Positions 1-4,736 of a stretch of 9,224 bases of DNA are shown one piece after another. Numbering within the stretch: the first letter of the stretch is position 1; each line of letters begins with the position of its first letter. The position numbers were made by a program, and so were the translations under genes. Origin of the DNA: CAYMRL01 sp964398985 (GTDB lineage: Bacteria > Deinococcota > Deinococci > Deinococcales > Trueperaceae); NCBI GenBank assembly GCA_964398985.1, contig CAYNOS010000055.1, positions 1 through 9,224 on the forward strand. Reading direction: 5' to 3'. The notes beneath the pieces were generated by a model, which ran no database searches, had not been told where the DNA came from, and was given only the letters and a program-made list of their open reading frames with translations.

Positions 1-1216
1 GCCCGATGATCGAGAACATCGGCAGGAACATGCCGGCGACGATGAAGCCGACGATGATGCCGAGGAACACGATGAGCATGGGCTCGAGAGCTGCGGTCAG
101 GCTGTCGACGGCCTCGTCGACCTCGCGCTCGTAGAAGTCAGCGACCTTCTGCAGCATCGCGTCCACGGCGCCGGTCTCCTCGCCGATCGCAACCATCGAC
201 GACACCATCGGCGGGAACACGCGCGGGTACTTCATCAGCGTGGTGCTGATCTGCTCGCCGCGCTGCACGCCGTCCTTGGTCTCGTCGAGGATGTCCTCGA
301 CGATCGCGTTGCCGGCGGTGCCCTTGGTGATCTCGATGGACTCGATGATGTTGACGCCGCTGCGCAGCAGCAGGCCGAAGGTGTTGGAGAACGACGCGAT
401 CGCCGACTTCTGGATCAGCGTGCCGACGACGGGCGTCCTGAGCAGCAACCTGTCGATGGCCCTGCGCCCGTTCTTGGTTCGGTAGAAGAACCCGATGCCC
501 ACGATGGCGGCGACGATGAGGCCGGCCAGGATGTACCACTGGAAACGCAGGAAGTCCGAGACCGCGATCAGCGCGCGGGTGATCACCGGCAGCTCACCGC
601 CGAGCTGATCCAGGATCTGCGCGAACTGCGGAACGATGCCGGTGAGCAGGAACCAGGTGACGGCGAGCGCGATCACCAGGACGACCGACGGGTACGTCAG
701 GGCGGTCTTGATCTTGCCGAGCAGCGCGGCCTGCTTCTCCATGTAGGCCGCGATGCGGTCAAGGATGCCGTCGAGGTTGCCCGAGACTTCCCCCGCCCGC
801 ACCAGGTAGATGTAGAGCTTGTTGAAGAGCCGCGGGTGCTTGGCCAGCGCATCAGAGAGCTGCAGACCCGTCTCGACGTCTTCCCTGACCTTCTTGAGAG
901 CGTCCTTGAGGCCTTCCTTGGACGACTGGCGCTGCAGGATGTTGAGGCTCTGCACGACCGGCAGGCCGGCATTGATGACGGTGGCGAACTGCCGCGAGAA
1001 GATCGTGATGTCCCTGACGTTGGGTATCGCCCCGAAGTCCAGCCACTTGGGCAGCTTGATATCGGCGCTCAGCCCGCTCTTGGGCGCGTTGATCTCGGTG
1101 ATGAACAGGTTCTTCTGGCGCAACGCGGCGGCAACGTCTCGTTCCGAAGCTGCTTCCATGGTCGCGACGATGGCTTTGCCCGTACGGTCGCGCGCCTTGT
1201 ACTCGAAAACCGGCAT
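1..1216 (-). CDS. pilC: Type II secretion / type IV pilus inner-membrane platform protein (GspF/PilC family), 3' end cut by window
   Basis: The 405 visible residues read MPVFEYKARD at the start and run to MFLPMFSIIG at the window edge. Family members are about 400-410 residues, so only a few C-terminal residues are missing. The order is typical: an N-terminal cytoplasmic region (1-70), a first T2SSF domain (about 70-190) containing the family-type stretch LVRAGEVSGNLD (138-149), TM segments near 176-196 and 226-245, a second T2SSF domain (about 265-385) repeating the signature as AIGEETGAVD (343-352), and a last TM near 379-400. PilC/GspF sits in the inner membrane and couples the cytoplasmic ATPase to pilin or pseudopilin assembly or retraction. 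The ATG at 1216-1214 is preceded on the minus strand by GAGGAGG (1227-1221), a strong ribosome binding site 4 nt away. It is divergent from nth. Whether it serves pili, secretion or DNA uptake cannot be told here, since the partner genes lie outside. Confidence 0.93.
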   Translation of the reverse strand, partial: MPVFEYKARDRTGKAIVATMEAASERDVAAALRQKNLFITEINAPKSGLSADIKLPKWLDFGAIPNVRDITIFSRQFATVINAGLPVVQSLNILQRQSSKEGLKDALKKVREDVETGLQLSDALAKHPRLFNKLYIYLVRAGEVSGNLDGILDRIAAYMEKQAALLGKIKTALTYPSVVLVIALAVTWFLLTGIVPQFAQILDQLGGELPVITRALIAVSDFLRFQWYILAGLIVAAIVGIGFFYRTKNGRRAIDRLLLRTPVVGTLIQKSAIASFSNTFGLLLRSGVNIIESIEITKGTAGNAIVEDILDETKDGVQRGEQISTTLMKYPRVFPPMVSSMVAIGEETGAVDAMLQKVADFYEREVDEAVDSLTAALEPMLIVFLGIIVGFIVAGMFLPMFSIIG

Positions 1217-1220
1217 CGTG

Positions 1221-1227
1221 CCTCCTC
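1221..1227 (-). promoter_or_regulatory. Shine-Dalgarno site of the pilC-like gene
   Basis: Read on the minus strand the bases are GAGGAGG, followed by CACG and the ATG. The match to the anti-Shine-Dalgarno sequence fixes the start of the pilC-like gene. It contrasts with the plus-strand neighbours nth and the flavoprotein gene, which lack a comparable site. Confidence 0.75.
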
Positions 1228-1245
1228 GATCCTCAGATCGCGACA

Positions 1246-1256
1246 GCTAGCCTAGC
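1246..1256. repeat. Short perfect inverted repeat in the divergent intergenic region
   Basis: GCTAGCCTAGC is a perfect 5-bp inverted repeat around one central base. It lies in the 117-bp region between the divergent pilC-like gene and nth, about 30 bp upstream of the pilC-like start. On the minus strand it contains TAGGCT, which fits TANNNT and could be a -10 element, but no -35 at a normal distance is visible. It could be an operator or chance. Confidence 0.25.
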
Positions 1257-1321
1257 GTGACGGCCCCGCGGAGCGCTGGCGAATCGGTCACTTGCCCGTC
1301 TCGGATGGGCGCCAGCCTCGA

Positions 1322-1327
1322 TAGGAT
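1322..1327 (+). promoter_or_regulatory. TANNNT -10 element next to the nth start (possible leaderless promoter)
   Basis: TAGGAT ends exactly 6 nt before the ATG at 1334. That is the spacing expected when transcription starts at or next to the start codon. No good -35 is seen at 16-18 bp. The same bases include AGGA (1323-1326), 7 nt from the ATG, so a weak ribosome binding site is an alternative reading. Confidence 0.45.
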
Positions 1328-1333
1328 GGGGCG

Positions 1334-1999
1334 ATGCCGAGAGAGTCCAGGACGGCCAAGCGGCAGCGTGCACAAGAGATCCTCGCCCGTCTGCAGGCCG
1401 CCTATCCGGACGCCAGAACCGAGCTCGACTTCGTCGACGCCTACCAGTTGCTGGTCGCGACCATGCTCTCGGCGCAAGCCACCGACGTCAGCGTCAATCT
1501 CGCCACCCCCGCCCTGTTCGCCGCCTACCCGGACGCCCGTTCCTTGAGCCGCGCCGAGCCCGAGGAAGTCGAGCCCTACATCCGCACCATCGGGCTGTAC
1601 CGCACCAAGGCCAGGAGCCTGGTGGCGACGGCGCGAGCCCTGGTCGACTGCCATGGCGGTGAGGTGCCAGGCACCGTCGAGGAGTTGACCAAGCTGCGCG
1701 GCGTCGGCCGCAAGACCGCCAACGTGGTCGTCTCCAACGCGTTCGGCACGCCGGCGATCGCTGTCGACACGCACGTGGGCAGGCTGGCGAGAAGGCTCGA
1801 CCTCAGCCGCCGCCTCGAACCCGACAAGGTGGAGTCTGACCTTCAAAGCCTGTTCCCTGCCGAACAGTGGGTGTTCTTGCATCACGCTCTGATCCTCCAT
1901 GGTCGCCGCGTGTGCACTGCCAGGGCCCCGCGCTGCCCCGACTGCCCCCTGTGCAGCCTGTGCCCCGCGTGCGGCACGTTCGCGGTCAAGAGGCGCTAG
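1334..1999 (+). CDS. nth: Endonuclease III (DNA glycosylase/AP lyase)
   Basis: This 221-residue protein has the length and all hallmarks of Nth, the bifunctional glycosylase/AP lyase that removes oxidised pyrimidines in base excision repair. The helix-hairpin-helix LRGVGRKTAN (121-130) carries the catalytic lysine K127. The catalytic aspartate is D145 in AVDTHVGR. Q48 lies in the conserved SAQATD segment. The [4Fe-4S] loop has C194, C201, C204 and C210 with the canonical spacing C-x6-C-x2-C-x5-C. Two further cysteines (C207, C213) lie within or next to the loop and are not part of the standard ligand set. The ATG at 1334 is chosen because it gives the usual N-terminus and sits 6 nt after a TANNNT element. 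It diverges from the pilC-like gene and is followed 54 nt later by the flavoprotein gene. All catalytic residues are present, so it should be active. Confidence 0.97.
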   Translation: MPRESRTAKRQRAQEILARLQAAYPDARTELDFVDAYQLLVATMLSAQATDVSVNLATPALFAAYPDARSLSRAEPEEVEPYIRTIGLYRTKARSLVATARALVDCHGGEVPGTVEELTKLRGVGRKTANVVVSNAFGTPAIAVDTHVGRLARRLDLSRRLEPDKVESDLQSLFPAEQWVFLHHALILHGRRVCTARAPRCPDCPLCSLCPACGTFAVKRR

Positions 2000-2041
2000 G
2001 CAGGAGTAGCCCTCACCGAGCGGGCCTCAGCTTCCCCCTGG

Positions 2042-2047
2042 TAGTTT
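2042..2047 (+). promoter_or_regulatory. TANNNT -10 element next to the flavoprotein start (probable leaderless promoter)
   Basis: TAGTTT ends exactly 6 nt before the ATG at 2054, the same spacing as upstream of nth. The intervening bases GGCCCC and the preceding pyrimidine-rich stretch hold no ribosome binding site, which favours a leaderless transcript. No convincing -35 is visible. Confidence 0.5.
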
Positions 2048-2053
2048 GGCCCC

Positions 2054-3109
2054 ATGCCAGGCGGCAACCCGTCATCGGATCTCGAGCTGCTCATCATCGG
2101 CGCCGGCCCGGTCGGACTCGAAGCGGCCATGCAAGCGCAGCGTGCAGGGCTCGACTACCTGGTCGTCGACCAGGGGCCGGTCGTGAGCGCCATCGCCCGT
2201 TATCCCACCTACATGACGTTCTTCACTACCTCGGAACGGCTCGAGATCGGCGGCTACCCCCTCGTCACGGCCACCGACAAGCCCACCCGCAAGGAGGCGC
2301 TGGATTACTACCGCAAGGTCGTCGCCAACGCCGGCCTGAACGTCGCCACCTACAGCCGCGTCGCGGGTCTCGTCACACGTCCCGAGGGGGGCTTCTCGCT
2401 GACTCTGCAGCGTCGGGCGCCCTCCGGCCGCTCCGGCAACCTCAGCTGCCGGGCGGTGCTGGTCGCCACGGGCTACTTCGACAACCCCAACCCCCTGAAC
2501 GTCCCTGGAGAGGATCTCCCTCACGTCTCGCACTACTACAGCGAGAGCCACCCGTTCTTCGGTCGCCCGGTGGTGATCGTCGGCGGCGGCTCGAGCGCCG
2601 CGGACGCCGCGCTCGACCTCTACCGCGGAGGCGCCAGGGTGCAGATGGTCCACCGCGGTGAGGACTTCAAACGCAGCCTCAAGTACTGGATCCGGCCGAA
2701 CCTGGAGAACCGCATCAAGGACGGCTCGATCGTCGCCCACCTCGGCTGGAGCGTGGAGCGCATCACGCCGACCGGCGTGGACATCGTGAAAGGCGAGGAG
2801 CGCCAGACATTGGCGGCCGACCAGGTGTTCGCGCTCACCGGCTACTACGCAGAGCCGTCCCTGCTCGAGCAGGCCGGCGTCCGGGTCGACCCCGCCACGC
2901 TGGTTCCCAAGGTGGATCCCCAGACCTTCGAAACCGCCGTGCACGGCCTCTACGTCGTTGGATCGGCAGCCTGCGGGCGCCTCACCTCGAACGTGTTCAT
3001 CGAGAACGGTCTGCCGCAGGCGCGCGCCGCCGTGGAGCATCTGGCAGCGCGGCTGCGGGCCACGGAGCGCCGGCCGGCACCCCCGCAAGGCAACGTCCAG
3101 CCCGTCTAG
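2054..3109 (+). CDS. ypdA: YpdA/Bdr-family flavoprotein (putative bacillithiol disulfide reductase)
   Basis: This 351-residue two-dinucleotide-binding flavoprotein matches the YpdA/Bdr family, NADPH-dependent enzymes linked to recycling of oxidised bacillithiol in Firmicutes and Deinococcota. The FAD-binding fold begins at IIGAGPVGLEAA (14-25), followed by the family-typical YPTYMTFFTTSERLEIG (from about residue 50) and KPTRKEALDYYRKV. The NADPH Rossmann motif is GGGSSAA at 177-183, after VVIV. The C-terminus GLYVVGSAACGR...SNVFIENG is the FAD-closing region. Firmicute YpdA has a cysteine right after GGP (Cys14 in S. aureus), reported to be needed for disulfide reduction; here that position is V20. 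Either the chemistry uses another residue or the substrate differs. No CxxC pair is visible. The ATG at 2054 gives the expected N-terminus and follows a TANNNT element by 6 nt. The family is secure; the substrate is less so. Confidence 0.87.
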   Translation: MPGGNPSSDLELLIIGAGPVGLEAAMQAQRAGLDYLVVDQGPVVSAIARYPTYMTFFTTSERLEIGGYPLVTATDKPTRKEALDYYRKVVANAGLNVATYSRVAGLVTRPEGGFSLTLQRRAPSGRSGNLSCRAVLVATGYFDNPNPLNVPGEDLPHVSHYYSESHPFFGRPVVIVGGGSSAADAALDLYRGGARVQMVHRGEDFKRSLKYWIRPNLENRIKDGSIVAHLGWSVERITPTGVDIVKGEERQTLAADQVFALTGYYAEPSLLEQAGVRVDPATLVPKVDPQTFETAVHGLYVVGSAACGRLTSNVFIENGLPQARAAVEHLAARLRATERRPAPPQGNVQPV

Positions 3110-3122
3110 GGCAGGAAATCCA

Positions 3123-3148
3123 CGGCTCTCATCCGTTCGATTGAGCCG
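3123..3148 (+). terminator. Hairpin after the flavoprotein gene, possible weak terminator
   Basis: CGGCTC (3123-3128) pairs with GAGCCG (3143-3148). Inside, ATC (3131-3133) can pair with GAT (3139-3141) around a 5-nt loop, with a small asymmetric bulge between the stems. It lies 14 nt after the stop at 3109. No T-tract follows, so if it stops transcription it is not a classical intrinsic terminator. The 3' arm overlaps a TTGAGC that could serve as a -35. Confidence 0.3.
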
Positions 3149-3167
3149 CCTCGACGCAGAGCGCGGT

Positions 3168-3173
3168 TAGACT
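3168..3173 (+). promoter_or_regulatory. Possible -10 element of the 3195-7899 gene cluster
   Basis: TAGACT matches TATAAT at four of six positions, including TAnAnT, and lies 21 nt before the ATG at 3195. The nearest -35-like hexamer, TTGAGC at 3141-3146, is 21 bp upstream, which is longer than normal spacing. The promoter is therefore tentative. Confidence 0.3.
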
Positions 3174-3180
3174 CGTCGCG

Positions 3181-3187
3181 AAGGAGG
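3181..3187 (+). promoter_or_regulatory. Shine-Dalgarno site of the LiaF-like membrane gene
   Basis: AAGGAGG is a near-perfect ribosome binding site, 7 nt before the ATG at 3195. It fixes that start codon. It is also the only strong ribosome binding site on the plus strand of this window, consistent with 3195 being the head of the following cluster. Confidence 0.8.
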
Positions 3188-3194
3188 AACTCCG

Positions 3195-3713
3195 ATGAGC
3201 AACCGCAATCAGATCGCTGGCGTCGTTCTGGTCGTCATCGGTCTGCTGTTCTTGTTCGGTAGGGGACTGAGCGGCCTCGACTTCGGTCAGTTCGCCTGGC
3301 CGTTCTTCGTGCTGATACCAGGCCTGCTGATGCTCGGGACCGCGTTCGTTGGCAGCCGCAAGAACGCGCACCTGGCGATACCGGGCTCCATCATCACCAC
3401 CATCGGTCTGATCCTCCTGGTGTTCAACATCACCGGCTACTGGCAGGCGTGGGCTTACGCCTGGGCGCTCATCCCCGCCGCCGTCGGCGCCGGGAACCTC
3501 ATCTTCGGGGCGCTCACCAACGACAGCCTGCGCGAGCAGGACGGTATGCGTGCGATCTACGTCGGTCTGACGATGTTCGCGGTGTTCGGGGCGTTCTTCG
3601 AGTTCCTGATCTGGGGTGGCCTGGGCGGCACCCTGAGGTGGCTCCTGCCGTTGCTCCTGATCGGCGCCGGTGCCTACCTGTTGCTGCGCAAGTACGAGAA
3701 GCCTGCAGCCTGA
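3195..3713 (+). CDS. Polytopic membrane protein with LiaI/LiaF-like transmembrane repeats
   Basis: This 172-residue, very hydrophobic protein has about six predicted membrane helices, beginning with QIAGVVLVVIGLLFLFGRGL and ending with LRWLLPLLLIGAGAYLLLRK just before a short basic tail. The pattern of a small gly-rich helix, a short loop, then WPFFVLIPGLLMLG resembles the LiaI/LiaF-type transmembrane region (GxxLIxxGxxFL...WPxxLIxxG). In Firmicutes such proteins act near cell-envelope stress signalling. No enzyme motif or signal peptide cleavage site is visible. The start is fixed by AAGGAGG. The next gene starts one base after its stop (TGA C GTG), so the two are probably translationally coupled and act together in the membrane. 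The family assignment rests on pattern only; the function is unknown. Confidence 0.8.
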   Translation: MSNRNQIAGVVLVVIGLLFLFGRGLSGLDFGQFAWPFFVLIPGLLMLGTAFVGSRKNAHLAIPGSIITTIGLILLVFNITGYWQAWAYAWALIPAAVGAGNLIFGALTNDSLREQDGMRAIYVGLTMFAVFGAFFEFLIWGGLGGTLRWLLPLLLIGAGAYLLLRKYEKPAA

Positions 3714-3714
3714 C

Positions 3715-4722
3715 GTGAACGCACGACCGACCGGCGTCAATCAGCTCGCATTCGCCCTGATCGGCGCCGGCGCGCTGTGGTTGCTGCTGCAACTCGGATT
3801 CGTCCCCGACTCCCTCAGCGCTGCGCTGGGAAGGTGGTGGCCGCTGCTGCTGGTGGCAGCCGGCGCGGGCCTCACGTTCCCGCGCCTGGGATTGGCGCCG
3901 GCGCTGCTGCTGGCTTCCGGTGCCATACTCGTCTTCTCCCTCGTCGGAGTGGCTCCGCGGGTCCCGGCGGCCACCAGCGCCATGAGCGTGCCGATGCCGG
4001 CGACCGCGCGCTCAGCGGAGTTCGAGATCGAGCTCGCGAGCCCCGCTACCGCCATCATCACCAGCCCGAACACCGCCATCTTGTTCGACGCCAGCTTCAG
4101 CGGCTCGGTGCTCGGCACCGTGACCAGCCGTGGCGACCAGCAACCCAAGGTCCGGGTGGCGCCACAACGGACGCTCACGAACCCCTTCGGGCCGAGCGGT
4201 GAGTGGCGGCTGACGCTGCCGGCAACGTTGCCGCTGAGCCTCGACCTGAAAGCCGGCAGCGGTTCGGCGAGCGTGGACCTGAGCCGCAGTCTCCTCAACG
4301 ACTTGAAGGTGACAGCGGCCAGCGGAGCCCTCGACCTCGCCTTCCCCGCCACGTCCTTCACGGCCGACCTCCGCGGCGGCAGCGGCGGCCTGAGGGTCGC
4401 GGTACCGAGCGGGGCCTCGGCCGACCTCGCGGTGCGCACCGAGAGCGGCGCCACCCGACTCAGCGTCGGCGACGGCGCGGACGCTCGCATCGAGCTGCGA
4501 ACCCGCAGCGGCAGCGTCGAGCTGACGCTGCCGCCAACCGCTCCCATCCGACTGACCATCGAGAGGGACGCTTCCGGCAGCGTCAGCGTGCCCGCCTACC
4601 TGACACGCCTGAGCGGCAGCGGCGACGTCGGGGTGTGGGAGTCGGCAGCCCTTCAGCGCGGCGGCCGCGTCATCGACGTGAGGATCGTCTCGGTGGGCTC
4701 GGGATCCATCATGATCAACTGA
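3715..4722 (+). CDS. Membrane-anchored protein: LiaF-like helices plus DUF4097-type beta-repeat domain
   Basis: A 335-residue protein if it starts at GTG 3715, one base after the upstream stop; a further upstream GTG at 3670 would add 15 unlikely residues (MPTCCC...) inside the previous gene. The N-terminus has two to three hydrophobic helices: LAFALIGAGALWLLLQLGFV (about 10-29), then WWPLLLVAAGAGLTF and a third hydrophobic stretch ending near 80. This repeats the WWPLLL pattern of the preceding protein. After a linker (about 85-165) comes a beta-rich region with Ser-Gly turns at about residues 181, 202, 222, 243, 264, 286, 301 and 328, mostly 20-22 residues apart, each followed by a short alternating hydrophobic strand (for example SVDL, RVAVP, SVELTLP). 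This looks like the DUF4097/'putative adhesin' beta-repeat fold often attached to LiaF-like proteins. The topology suggests the repeat domain lies on one membrane face. No ribosome binding site is seen, so coupling to the upstream gene is likely. The partner or ligand is unknown. Confidence 0.82.
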   Translation: MNARPTGVNQLAFALIGAGALWLLLQLGFVPDSLSAALGRWWPLLLVAAGAGLTFPRLGLAPALLLASGAILVFSLVGVAPRVPAATSAMSVPMPATARSAEFEIELASPATAIITSPNTAILFDASFSGSVLGTVTSRGDQQPKVRVAPQRTLTNPFGPSGEWRLTLPATLPLSLDLKAGSGSASVDLSRSLLNDLKVTAASGALDLAFPATSFTADLRGGSGGLRVAVPSGASADLAVRTESGATRLSVGDGADARIELRTRSGSVELTLPPTAPIRLTIERDASGSVSVPAYLTRLSGSGDVGVWESAALQRGGRVIDVRIVSVGSGSIMIN

Positions 4723-4736
4723 GCACCAGCGAGACC

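Noticed and set aside
819..1255. Plus-strand open frames opposite the pilC-like gene
   Set aside because: The minus-strand protein is collinear with GspF/PilC over its whole length, so these are shadows.
2072..3088. Long minus-strand open frame (338 residues) opposite the flavoprotein gene
   Set aside because: No motif, and a composition typical of an antisense shadow; the plus-strand protein is clearly a real family member.
3141..3173. TTGAGC/TAGACT as a full sigma-70-type promoter
   Set aside because: The 21-bp spacing is too long for a standard promoter; only the -10 was kept, at low confidence.
3670..3714. Upstream GTG start for the beta-repeat membrane protein
   Set aside because: It would add MPTCCCASTRSLQPD inside the preceding gene with no ribosome binding site; GTG 3715 right after the stop fits coupling better.
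4203..4736. Open extension of the tRNA enzyme frame upstream of 4737
   Set aside because: It overlaps the beta-repeat gene in another frame, reads as Arg/Pro/Gln-rich low-complexity protein, and the DHH fold begins cleanly at ATG 4737.
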